This document shows positions 1 through 5,836 of a stretch of DNA of 7,029 nt, one piece after another. A model generated the notes under the pieces. That model made no database searches. It was not told the origin of the DNA and was given only the letters and a program-made list of their open reading frames with translations. This DNA is from an uncultured Oceanobacillus sp. (GTDB taxonomy: Bacteria > Bacillota > Bacilli > Bacillales > Amphibacillaceae), in NCBI GenBank assembly GCA_938004015.1, contig CALKWU010000185.1, positions 1 through 7,029 of the forward strand, in the 5' to 3' direction. The first letter of the stretch is position 1. Every line of letters starts with the position of its first letter. The position numbers were made by a program, and so were the translations under genes.

Positions 1-2
1 GG

Positions 3-80
3 ACGGAATGCGAATGCACTGAAGAAATCAACCGTCGCATCCACCAAATCCAGTTCAACGTCGTATATACGAACTTATGA
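3..80 (+). CDS. C-terminal tail of an unidentified plus-strand gene (partial, 25 codons)
   Basis: A reading frame enters from the left edge and stops at a TGA at 78-80. The visible tail begins TECECTEEINRR and ends NVVYTNL. It uses codons much as the neighbouring genes do (many C-ending Ile, Asn, His and Arg codons). The other plus-strand frames stop early or give a Ser/Thr-rich low-complexity peptide. A perfect hairpin follows 10 bases after the stop, which fits the end of a real gene converging on uvrC. In B. subtilis the genes beyond uvrC run in the same direction as uvrC, so a convergent neighbour is a difference in local order. I do not recognise the protein, and 25 residues are too few to assign a family. 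The tail could also be chance open frame. Confidence 0.45.
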   Translation, partial: TECECTEEINRRIHQIQFNVVYTNL

Positions 81-90
81 AAAATAATGA

Positions 91-128
91 AAGCTGGAAC
101 AAAACTGCTTGTTGTCTTGTTCCAGCTT
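91..128. terminator. Bidirectional hairpin terminator between uvrC and the plus-strand gene tail
   Basis: AAGCTGGAACAA (91-102) is perfectly complementary to TTGTTCCAGCTT (117-128), giving a 12-bp stem with a 14-base loop. On the plus strand the stem runs into TTTT (127-130). On the minus strand it is followed by a T-rich stretch (TTTCATTATTTTTC). It starts 3 bases after the uvrC stop codon and 10 bases after the plus-strand stop. That is the expected place for a shared Rho-independent terminator between convergent genes. Confidence 0.85.
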
Positions 129-131
129 TTC

Positions 132-1943
132 TTACATTGTAGTTTCGGTTTTTTCAGTTGGCTCCGAGTCTTGATCATTTAAATGACGGATGATTTCTTT
201 CGCTGTATTAGCAGGAATGCCGAGTTTTCGCATATCTTCCACAGAAGCTTTTTTCAATTCGTTGATCGATTTGAAATGGCGCAGCAACAACTTTTTCCGT
301 TTTTCTCCGACACCTGGTATATCGTCGAGGACGGAATGGAACAACCCTTTGCTTCTCACATTCCGGTGGAAAGAGATGGCGAACCGGTGCACTTCATCTT
401 GAATACGTTGTACGAGATAAAATTCATTAGACCGTCGTTCCAACGGCACAATCTCTGGCGGTGAGCCGTAAAGCAACTCACTCGTTTTATGTTTCTCATC
501 TTTCACTAAACCCGCAATAGGAATATCCAATCCCAATTCATTTTCCAACACATCGGCAGCCGCATTGATTTGGCCTTTACCACCATCAACGATGATCAAA
601 TCAGGAAGCGGCAATTCCTCTTTCAACACTCGGGTATATCTTCTACGGACCACTTCCCGCATCGTTTCATAATCATCCGGGCCGTCCACCGTCCGGATTT
701 TATATTTGCGGTAATCTTTTTTACTCGGTCGTCCGTCGATGAACACAACCATTGCTGAGACTGGATCCGTCCCTTGAATATTCGAGTTGTCGAATGCCTC
801 GATCCGATATGGTGTTCCGATATTCAAAATTTCCCCAAGTTTTTCTGTAGCGACAATTGTCCGTTCTTCATCCCGTTCGATTAAAAAGAACTTTTCCGAA
901 AGGGCGATTTTGGCATTTTTCATAGCCAATTCCACCAATTCCCGTTTTTTGCCACGAAACGGCGTATGGGTGTTGACATCCAATAGCTCAGAAATCAATT
1001 CGCTATTGGAACCGATCGGCAGCAATATTTCCTTTGGTTTCAAATGGTTTTGATGGAGGTAAAACCTTCCGATATAACTGGTGAAGGCATCTTCCGGGTC
1101 ATCGTAAATCGGAAATGTCGTCACATTCCGTTCCATGAGCTTCCCTTGACGCATAAAGAAAACTTGGATGCACATCCACCCTTTATCGTAACTGTAACCG
1201 AAAATATCGCGATCGACCCGGTCATTCCATGTCATTTTTTGTTTTTCCATGACAACTTCAATATGTTGGATTTGATCCCTTAATTCCTTCGCCCTTTCAA
1301 AATTCAGTTCTTCGCTCGCCTCAAACATCTTTTGCTTCAACTTTTCCACGATTTCTTTGTGATTCCCTTGGAGAAAAGAAGTGATTTCCTTGACGATTTC
1401 GGCGTACTCTTCTTCACCCGGAGGATTTTTACTGCAGGCCAAACATTGCTTCATATGATAATAGAGACATGGCCTACCTGGAGGGTTGTTGCATTTCCTT
1501 AAAGGGTACATCCGATCGAGCAGTTTTTTCGTCTCCCTCGCAGCCATGACGTTTGGATATGGGCCGAAGTATTTACCCTTATCTTTCTTGACCTGTCTCG
1601 TGACTAAGAGACGAGGATGTCGTTCAGCTGTGATTTTCAGATATGGATATGATTTGTCATCTTTCAACATGACATTGTACTTCGGATCATATTTTTTGAT
1701 CAGGTTCATTTCCAAAATCAATGCTTCCAACTCGGATGACGTGACAAAATATTCAAAGTCGGCGATTTCCTGGACCAACCGTTGCGTTTTCCGGTCATGG
1801 GCTCCCGTAAAGTAGGAACGGACCCGGTTGCGCAATGTTTTGGATTTCCCTACATAAATGATCGTACCTTGTTTATCTTTCATCAAATAGCAACCAGGAT
1901 TAGCCGGAAGCACTTCCAATTTCTTTTTGATCACTTCATTCAT
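132..1943 (-). CDS. uvrC: UvrABC system protein C (excinuclease ABC subunit C)
   Basis: UvrC makes both incisions flanking a DNA lesion after UvrA/UvrB damage recognition, in cytoplasmic nucleotide-excision repair. Positions here count from the ATG at 1943 (603 residues, normal length). An N-terminal GIY-YIG nuclease (about 13-90) has PGCYLMKD, IYVGK, and R40 and E78 matching the catalytic Arg and Glu of the family. Four cysteines (151, 159, 167, 170) match the iron-sulphur ligand pattern known for UvrC. A UVR/UvrB-binding helical pair lies at about 198-230. The RNase H-like 5' nuclease domain carries D385 (AFDNSN), D453 (IVDGGKGQ) and H485 (KDEKHKT). A tandem helix-hairpin-helix domain follows (about 538-588), then a short charged tail. 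A TTG at 1949 could start the frame 2 codons earlier, but the spacing from the ribosome site and the family N-terminus favour the ATG. It is the last gene of the leftward series. Confidence 0.97.
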   Translation of the reverse strand: MNEVIKKKLEVLPANPGCYLMKDKQGTIIYVGKSKTLRNRVRSYFTGAHDRKTQRLVQEIADFEYFVTSSELEALILEMNLIKKYDPKYNVMLKDDKSYPYLKITAERHPRLLVTRQVKKDKGKYFGPYPNVMAARETKKLLDRMYPLRKCNNPPGRPCLYYHMKQCLACSKNPPGEEEYAEIVKEITSFLQGNHKEIVEKLKQKMFEASEELNFERAKELRDQIQHIEVVMEKQKMTWNDRVDRDIFGYSYDKGWMCIQVFFMRQGKLMERNVTTFPIYDDPEDAFTSYIGRFYLHQNHLKPKEILLPIGSNSELISELLDVNTHTPFRGKKRELVELAMKNAKIALSEKFFLIERDEERTIVATEKLGEILNIGTPYRIEAFDNSNIQGTDPVSAMVVFIDGRPSKKDYRKYKIRTVDGPDDYETMREVVRRRYTRVLKEELPLPDLIIVDGGKGQINAAADVLENELGLDIPIAGLVKDEKHKTSELLYGSPPEIVPLERRSNEFYLVQRIQDEVHRFAISFHRNVRSKGLFHSVLDDIPGVGEKRKKLLLRHFKSINELKKASVEDMRKLGIPANTAKEIIRHLNDQDSEPTEKTETTM

Positions 1944-1952
1944 GGTCAACCA

Positions 1953-1959
1953 TTCCTTT
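1953..1959 (-). promoter_or_regulatory. uvrC ribosome binding site (decides the start codon)
   Basis: On the minus strand the sequence reads AAAGGAATGGTTGACCATG. The AAAGGA core ends 10 bases before the ATG at 1943 but only 4 bases before the upstream TTG at 1949. The ATG therefore has the more workable spacing, although slightly long. It also gives the family N-terminus MNEVIKKKL. Confidence 0.6.
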
Positions 1960-1967
1960 AAGTTCAG

Positions 1968-1998
1968 AAAATCCCTTGTTCAAAAAACAAGGGATTTT
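1968..1998 (-). terminator. 13-bp hairpin between trxA and uvrC (terminator or attenuator)
   Basis: AAAATCCCTTGTT (1968-1980) is perfectly complementary to AACAAGGGATTTT (1986-1998) around a 5-base loop. Read in the direction of transcription, the stem ends in GGGATTTTC, so the T-run lies inside the 3' arm. It lies 28 bases after the trxA stop and 8 bases before the uvrC ribosome binding site. It can act as the trxA terminator with partial read-through into uvrC, or as a leader hairpin affecting uvrC. Confidence 0.75.
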
Positions 1999-2026
1999 CG
2001 ATTCGTCACTATTCATTTTACTTGAA

Positions 2027-2341
2027 TTAAGCGTGTTTGTTAATCAATTCGGTTAAAGCCTCTTTCGGTTGAAAACCGATCGCTTGGTCAACCACTTCGC
2101 CGTCTTTGAACAACAGTAATGTCGGAATGCTCATCACTCCGAATTTGCTTGCAGTTTCTTGATTTTCGTCCACATCCAATTTTACAATTTTCACTTTATC
2201 GGACATTTCTTTGTCGATTTCCTCAAGTACCGGCGCAATCATTTTACAAGGCCCGCACCAAGGTGCCCAAAAATCGGCAAGTACGAGTCCTTCAGCTGTC
2301 GCCTCGGCAAAATTTTGATCGGTTACATTTTCAATTGCCAT
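2027..2341 (-). CDS. trxA: Thioredoxin
   Basis: A small cytoplasmic dithiol-disulphide oxidoreductase that reduces protein disulphides and is recycled by thioredoxin reductase. At 104 residues it has the full length of a classical bacterial thioredoxin. The active site WCGPCK is at 28-33 (C29 and C32), preceded by the buried Asp D23 (LADFWAPWCGPC). The cis-proline loop SIPT is at 71-74 (P73), followed by LLLFKDGE and the C-terminal helix. The start ATG at 2341 has an ideal ribosome site, AAAGGAGG then TAAAAAGAA. A promoter in the upstream gap and a terminator at the end of etfA indicate that trxA is transcribed largely on its own. Its position between etfA and uvrC matches B. subtilis. Confidence 0.98.
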   Translation of the reverse strand: MAIENVTDQNFAEATAEGLVLADFWAPWCGPCKMIAPVLEEIDKEMSDKVKIVKLDVDENQETASKFGVMSIPTLLLFKDGEVVDQAIGFQPKEALTELINKHA

Positions 2342-2378
2342 TTCTTTTTACCTCCTTTATTCAACAAACTTTATAGAA

Positions 2379-2407
2379 AGTATATCACCGTTGGATTGGA
2401 CTTCCTA
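2379..2407 (-). promoter_or_regulatory. Predicted trxA promoter with extended -10 and weak -35
   Basis: On the minus strand a TATACT hexamer (2384-2379) is preceded by TG one base upstream (TGATATACT), which makes an extended -10. The hexamer 17 bases upstream (TAGGAA, 2407-2402) is far from TTGACA. Transcription would start near 2372, giving a leader of about 30 bases that contains the trxA ribosome site. A poor -35 is typical of activator-dependent promoters. Confidence 0.55.
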
Positions 2408-2413
2408 GTGTTT

Positions 2414-2417
2414 TGCT
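2414..2417 (-). promoter_or_regulatory. AGCA element, possible Spx-RNA polymerase recognition site upstream of trxA
   Basis: The minus strand carries AGCA at 2417-2414. If the -10 box is 2384-2379 (ending at -7), this falls at about -45 to -42. From established knowledge, B. subtilis trxA and trxB promoters are activated under disulphide stress by Spx, which depends on an AGCA element at about -46 to -43. Four bases are weak evidence alone. The support comes from the position, the downstream gene and the poor -35. Confidence 0.4.
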
Positions 2418-2442
2418 TATTCGTTTCCGTTCATGAAAAAAG

Positions 2443-2534
2443 ACCGGGAAATGTTTTGGAGAGGACCGAAGCATGTTTTTCAAATTTGACATTGCTTCCA
2501 TTCATTAGATTCGCTCTCCATAATTTTTCCCGGT
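2443..2534 (-). terminator. Long three-tier hairpin terminator after etfA
   Basis: Three nested perfect complementary pairs span 92 bases. ACCGGGAAA (2443-2451) pairs with TTTCCCGGT (2526-2534). TGGAGAG (2457-2463) pairs with CTCTCCA (2514-2520). GAAGCA (2468-2473) pairs with TGCTTC (2493-2498). The first two tiers are separated by 5-base symmetrical internal loops, and the apical loop is 19 bases. In the direction of etfA transcription the outer stem is followed by CTTTTTTC, a classical termination tract. The element starts 10 bases after the etfA stop. It is much longer than a usual intrinsic terminator. Confidence 0.7.
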
Positions 2535-2544
2535 TCAGGTCAAT

Positions 2545-3522
2545 TTATGCTTCAACCTTCATTGCTTTTATTTCTTCAATCAATAATGGGACTACTTCGA
2601 ACAAATCTCCAACTATGCCGTAATCAGCCACGTTGAAAATGTTCGCCTCCGGATCTTTATTGATCGCCACGATGACCTTCGAATTGGACATGCCCGCCAG
2701 ATGTTGGATTGCTCCTGATATTCCTACTGCAATGTAAAGATCTGGTGTCACAACTTTACCGGTTTGTCCGATTTGCAAAGAATAGTCGCAGTACTCTGCA
2801 TCACATGCTCCACGGGATGCACCGACTGCACCGCCTAAGAGTTCCGCCAGTTCATACAACTGATCGAACCCTTCCGCACTTTTCACGCCACGTCCTCCCG
2901 CGACGACTACCCGCGCCTCTGATAAATCGACACCTTTACTTGCTTTGCGTACGACTTCTTTCACAATCGTCCGGATATCCGTGACATCCACATCTTTTGC
3001 TGTGATGTCGCCACTCCTTGATTCGTCCCGCTCCAATGCGGCAATGTTGTTCGGCCGGATGGTGACAAAAGTCAATCCGTCTGTGATGATTTTCTTTTCA
3101 AAAGCTTTACCTGAATAAATCGGCCGTGTGAATTCCAACCGTCCGTCATTGATTTCGATGTCGATGACGTCGGAAACGAGCCCGGTATCGAGTTTTGCCG
3201 CAATTTTTGGTGTCAAATCTTTCCCGATGGACGTATGCCCCATGACGATTCCATCCGGAGACTCATCATTGATGACAGCAAGAACGGCTTGACCGTATCC
3301 TTCCGATGTATAATGTTCCAATTTTTCATGGCCGACAGTGACTGCCCGATCGGCGCCATGATAAATCAATTCCTTTGCTTGATCTTCCAATTGATCCTTC
3401 CCTAACACAACGGCGACGATTTCAGCTTCTGAATCGATTTTTTTCGCCGCAGCAACCGCTTCAAACGATACATTACGTAATGCACCATCTCTGCCTTCCG
3501 CAATCACTAATAATTTACTCAT
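2545..3522 (-). CDS. etfA: Electron transfer flavoprotein, alpha subunit
   Basis: EtfA binds FAD and, with EtfB, accepts electrons from acyl-CoA dehydrogenases in beta-oxidation and passes them towards the quinone pool. At 325 residues it has normal length. The N-terminal domain (about 1-190) is the alpha/beta half that packs against EtfB. The C-terminal FAD domain shows GGRGV (209-213), GASRGACD (234-241, S236 and R237), QTGKVVTPDLY and the family signature IAVGISGAIQHLAG (264-277). NKDPEANIF follows. The start ATG at 3522 is preceded by GAGAGGGG and 7 bases. It begins 27 bases after the etfB stop, so the two subunits are clearly cotranscribed and made together. A strong hairpin follows the stop. 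Confidence 0.97.
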   Translation of the reverse strand: MSKLLVIAEGRDGALRNVSFEAVAAAKKIDSEAEIVAVVLGKDQLEDQAKELIYHGADRAVTVGHEKLEHYTSEGYGQAVLAVINDESPDGIVMGHTSIGKDLTPKIAAKLDTGLVSDVIDIEINDGRLEFTRPIYSGKAFEKKIITDGLTFVTIRPNNIAALERDESRSGDITAKDVDVTDIRTIVKEVVRKASKGVDLSEARVVVAGGRGVKSAEGFDQLYELAELLGGAVGASRGACDAEYCDYSLQIGQTGKVVTPDLYIAVGISGAIQHLAGMSNSKVIVAINKDPEANIFNVADYGIVGDLFEVVPLLIEEIKAMKVEA

Positions 3523-3549
3523 CGTTCTACCCCTCTCTATCTTATTGCC

Positions 3550-4323
3550 TTATAGCACTTTCTTTTCATTTTTAAGCAGTGATACCAATTCTTTCACTTG
3601 ATCATCTAGATCGCCTTCGAGGACTCTTCCAGCTTCTTTTTCCGGTGGGAGGAAGACATCGATTGTTTTTGTCTTTGGTTCCACATCGTCTTCATCCAAA
3701 TCCAAATCATCGAGTTCCAGCTCTTCCAATGGTTTTTTCTTCGCTTTCATAATTCCAGGTAAGGATGGGTAACGCGGTTCGTTCAACCCTTGTTGGCAAG
3801 TGACCAACAATGGCAACGTTGTCTCGATTTTTTCCACATCCCCCTCCACGTCTTTCTCGATGCTCACTTGGTCTCCGTCAATGGATAATCCAGTAATCGT
3901 CGTCACATACGGAATGCCCAAAGCCTCAGCTAGACGTGGACCGACTTGGCCGCTCGCCTCATCAATCGCAACGTTACCCGCTAAAATGAGATCGACTTCT
4001 TTATCTTCAAAAAACGCTTCCAAAATTTTTGCCGTCGTGTACTGATCCCCTTCGTCCAAATCGTCTTCCGTATTGATCAAGACCGCTTTATCCGCCCCCA
4101 TTGCGAGAGCAGTCCTCAATTGCTTTTCGGAATCCTCATCTCCAATGGTGACGACAGTGACTTCACCGCCATGCTCATCCCGTTGCTTGATCGCTTCTTC
4201 CACTGCGTACTCATCATACGGGTTGATGATGAATTCCGCTCCATCGTCATCGATTTTTCCATCGTGGATATTGATTTTTTCTTCTGTGTCAAAGGTCTTT
4301 TTCAATAGCACATAAATATTCAT
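3550..4323 (-). CDS. etfB: Electron transfer flavoprotein, beta subunit
   Basis: EtfB is the AMP-binding partner of EtfA and contacts the acyl-CoA dehydrogenase. At 257 residues it has the usual length. The core includes GADKAVLI (76-83), GNVAIDEASGQVGPRLAEALG (116-136, nucleotide-binding region) and the family signature around EKDVEGDVEKIETTLPLLVTC (156-176). The dehydrogenase recognition loop LNEPRYPSLPGIMKAKKK (180-197) is present, and L188 corresponds to the docking leucine known from human ETF-beta. An acidic linker (about 199-215, rich in Asp, Glu and Leu) follows and is shared with Bacillus homologues as far as I can recall them. The ATG at 4323 has a strong ribosome site (AAGGAGG, then AATTGAGAG). 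It lies 26 bases after fadB and 27 before etfA, so it is in one operon. Confidence 0.97.
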   Translation of the reverse strand: MNIYVLLKKTFDTEEKINIHDGKIDDDGAEFIINPYDEYAVEEAIKQRDEHGGEVTVVTIGDEDSEKQLRTALAMGADKAVLINTEDDLDEGDQYTTAKILEAFFEDKEVDLILAGNVAIDEASGQVGPRLAEALGIPYVTTITGLSIDGDQVSIEKDVEGDVEKIETTLPLLVTCQQGLNEPRYPSLPGIMKAKKKPLEELELDDLDLDEDDVEPKTKTIDVFLPPEKEAGRVLEGDLDDQVKELVSLLKNEKKVL

Positions 4324-4349
4324 CTCTCAATTCCTCCTTATTGAGCTCT

Positions 4350-5123
4350 TCATTTATCTTTAAAATCTGGTTTCCGTTTTTCGATGAATGCCTGGATGCC
4401 CTCTTTGGCATCTTCATTGCCGAACACTTCTCCAAAGGCTTTCGCTTCCGCTTCGACCCCGTCCAAAAATTTATCGGAACGAGTATAGTTGACGAGTTTC
4501 ATCACTTGACGGATCGTCGGCAAGCTCTTTGCGGCGATTTTTTCGGCAAGCTTTTTCGCTTCATCCAGCAAATTTTCAGCTGGAACCGCCCGATTAGCCA
4601 ATCCATAAGTATAGGCCTCTTCCCCGGAAATCGGTTCTCCCGTCAAAATCATCTCATAAGCTTTGGCAGTCCCGACATATCTCGGTAACCGTTGTGTTCC
4701 TGCAAAACCTGGAATAATGCCTAAATTCAATTCCGGAAGTCCTATTTTTGCATCATCCGCTACAATTCGGATGTGACAAGCCATCGCCAATTCCAAACCA
4801 CCACCGAGTGCAGCTCCATGGATGGCGGCGATGACCGGAATGTGGAAATCTTCTACTCTTTGAAAAACCTTTTGCCCGTTTTTCGCAAGGGATTCATAGT
4901 CTGAATGCGCTTGCAAAGAAGTGAATTCTTTGATGTCGGCACCAGCTGAGAAAAACCTCCCTTCTCCATGGATGACGACTGCTTTTACGCTGGCGTTGTT
5001 TTCAATTTCATCGAGCAGTCCATCCAATTGTTCGATGAGACTTTTGGAGAGCGCATTAGCCGGTGGACTTTCAATCGATAAAATCGCCACTTGATTTTCA
5101 ACTTTTTGGATAATTTTCCCCAT
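4350..5123 (-). CDS. fadB: Enoyl-CoA hydratase (crotonase family, FadB of Bacillus type)
   Basis: Hydrates trans-2-enoyl-CoA to 3-hydroxyacyl-CoA in cytoplasmic beta-oxidation. Counting from the ATG at 5123 (257 residues), the crotonase fold shows PPANALS (20-26), the oxyanion-hole segments FFSAGADIKEF (57-67) and HGAALGGGLELA (102-113). The two catalytic glutamates are both present: E111 (GGGLE) and E131 (GLPELNLGIIPGFAGTQRL). The C-terminal EDAKEGIQAFIEKRKP is typical of the family. This is the monofunctional Bacillus protein, not the bifunctional E. coli FadB. An ATG at 5129 would add two residues but abuts the ribosome site. It follows fadR by about 67 bases and precedes etfB by 26. The context makes a role in fatty-acid oxidation more likely than other crotonase activities. 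Confidence 0.93.
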   Translation of the reverse strand: MGKIIQKVENQVAILSIESPPANALSKSLIEQLDGLLDEIENNASVKAVVIHGEGRFFSAGADIKEFTSLQAHSDYESLAKNGQKVFQRVEDFHIPVIAAIHGAALGGGLELAMACHIRIVADDAKIGLPELNLGIIPGFAGTQRLPRYVGTAKAYEMILTGEPISGEEAYTYGLANRAVPAENLLDEAKKLAEKIAAKSLPTIRQVMKLVNYTRSDKFLDGVEAEAKAFGEVFGNEDAKEGIQAFIEKRKPDFKDK

Positions 5124-5129
5124 ATTCAT

Positions 5130-5137
5130 CCCCCCTT
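5130..5137 (-). promoter_or_regulatory. fadB ribosome binding site (decides the start codon)
   Basis: The minus strand reads AAGGGGGGATGAATATGGGG. The purine tract AAGGGGGG touches the first ATG (5129), leaving no spacer. The second ATG (5123) sits 6 bases after the tract. Translation should therefore begin at 5123 with MGKIIQKV. Confidence 0.65.
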
Positions 5138-5153
5138 AAAAACATATTAACTC

Positions 5154-5165
5154 ATTAACGTTAAT
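5154..5165. repeat. 12-bp AT-rich perfect palindrome between fadR and fadB
   Basis: ATTAACGTTAAT is its own reverse complement. It lies in the gap between the fadR stop and fadB, next to another ATTAAC on the same strand (5147-5152). It does not match the FadR half-site TGAATGA. An operator for another regulator or a chance AT-rich palindrome are both possible. Confidence 0.3.
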
Positions 5166-5190
5166 TTTGATAATTTTTACTCATATAAAA

Positions 5191-5775
5191 TTATTTTGAG
5201 CTTAATCCGTTGATTAAAAAATCATGAACAGCTTCCGCTTGGGAAGTCAAATCGTATTTTCTGTCGTTCATCACCCAACTTGTAACCACTTCATCCAATG
5301 TGCCGAAAATCATTTGCCGGATAAGCGTCGGGTTGATGTCGTCACGGAACCGTTTCTCTTCAATTCCTTCCGCTATCACTTTATCAATGACATTCAAATA
5401 CGCCTTCAATACGTTGTTGATCTGCATTCTTAGCGAAAGGTCCGATTGCCGCAATTCCAGCTGGGTGACGATCGCCATGTCCGGATTTTGTTCCAGTTGA
5501 GAAAAATGCATATCGATCAATACTTTTAGTTTTCGTTCTGCATCCGGTTGTGCAGCCGTCGCTTTTGCAATTTGTTCAATGAATTGGCCCATTTTTTCTT
5601 TAAAAACAGATACGAGAACATCTTCTTTGTTTTTGAAGTAAAGATAAATCGTGCCATCTGCAACGCCTGCTTCTTTTGCGATTTTGGAAACTTGCGAGCC
5701 GTGGTAGCCATTTTTGGCGATGACTTTCACAGCAGCTTCAATGATTTGTTGATATTTTGGTCTCTTTCTTTTCAT
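5191..5775 (-). CDS. fadR: TetR-family fatty-acid degradation regulator
   Basis: A cytoplasmic repressor of beta-oxidation genes that is released from DNA by long-chain acyl-CoA, as known for B. subtilis FadR. It has 194 residues, the length I recall for that protein. The N-terminal TetR domain contains ILEAA-like IIEAAVKVIAKNGYHGSQ (11-28), then the helix-turn-helix VSKIAKEAGVADGTIYLYFKNKED (about 29-52). The all-helical ligand-binding domain includes the segment AIVTQLELRQSDLSLR (101-116) and RQMIFGTLDEVVTSWVMND (153-171), both close to the Bacillus protein. The ATG at 5775 has AAAGGAG and a 6-base spacer. A FadR operator lies 32 bases upstream of the start, next to a strong promoter, so autoregulation is likely. 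Confidence 0.95.
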   Translation of the reverse strand: MKRKRPKYQQIIEAAVKVIAKNGYHGSQVSKIAKEAGVADGTIYLYFKNKEDVLVSVFKEKMGQFIEQIAKATAAQPDAERKLKVLIDMHFSQLEQNPDMAIVTQLELRQSDLSLRMQINNVLKAYLNVIDKVIAEGIEEKRFRDDINPTLIRQMIFGTLDEVVTSWVMNDRKYDLTSQAEAVHDFLINGLSSK

Positions 5776-5794
5776 GATTTTCTCCTTTAAACAA

Positions 5795-5836
5795 AAAATG
5801 GAAATATGAATGACTGTTCATTCATATTTCCATTTT
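5795..5836 (-). repeat. 42-bp perfect palindrome between lcfA and fadR; likely lcfA terminator hairpin
   Basis: AAAATGGAAATATGAATGA (5795-5813) is perfectly complementary to the 19 bases at 5818-5836, around a 4-base centre. RNA from lcfA would form a 19-bp hairpin followed by more U residues (T-run 5798-5793, then GTTT), directly before the fadR ribosome site. It thus resembles an intrinsic terminator, though AT-rich. Its centre is the FadR operator, so the inverted repeat may equally be an extended protein-binding site. Confidence 0.75.
5807..5824. promoter_or_regulatory. FadR operator
   Basis: TGAATGACTGTTCATTCA matches the B. subtilis FadR operator consensus as I know it (TGAATGAMTANTCATTCA) except for one central base. 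Both 7-base half-sites are perfect. It lies immediately downstream of the predicted fadR -10 box, at about +1 to +18, where a bound TetR dimer would block transcription. Confidence 0.85.

Noticed and set aside
61..72. Perfect palindrome TCGTATATACGA near the left edge
   Set aside because: It lies inside the coding tail of the plus-strand frame, just before its stop. It does not match the Gram-positive LexA box (CGAAC-N4-GTTCG), and nothing supports an operator function.
183..1815. Several plus-strand open frames of about 60-115 codons opposite uvrC, with similar ones opposite the other genes
   Set aside because: They are antisense to well-conserved genes, lack ribosome sites, and show no family motifs. 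They are shadows produced by codon usage of the real genes.
3660..3730. Repetitive GA/TC-rich stretch in etfB
   Set aside because: It encodes the acidic Asp/Glu/Leu linker (about residues 199-215) that I recall in Bacillus EtfB proteins. It is not a DNA repeat element.
4009..4022. AAAAAACGCTTCCA in etfB as a possible cre site
   Set aside because: The right half fits a cre site but the essential TG of the left half is missing, and it lies in ordinary coding sequence.
5144..5173. Possible extra promoter before fadB (TTATCA, 18 bases, TAATAT on the minus strand)
   Set aside because: Both hexamers are only partial matches in a very AT-rich gap. The predicted start would fall on the edge of the ribosome binding site, leaving almost no leader.
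5170..5194. 8-bp all-AT inverted repeat at the end of fadR as a terminator
   Set aside because: The stem contains only A-T pairs with a 9-base loop and overlaps the fadR stop codon. It would be too weak to end transcription.
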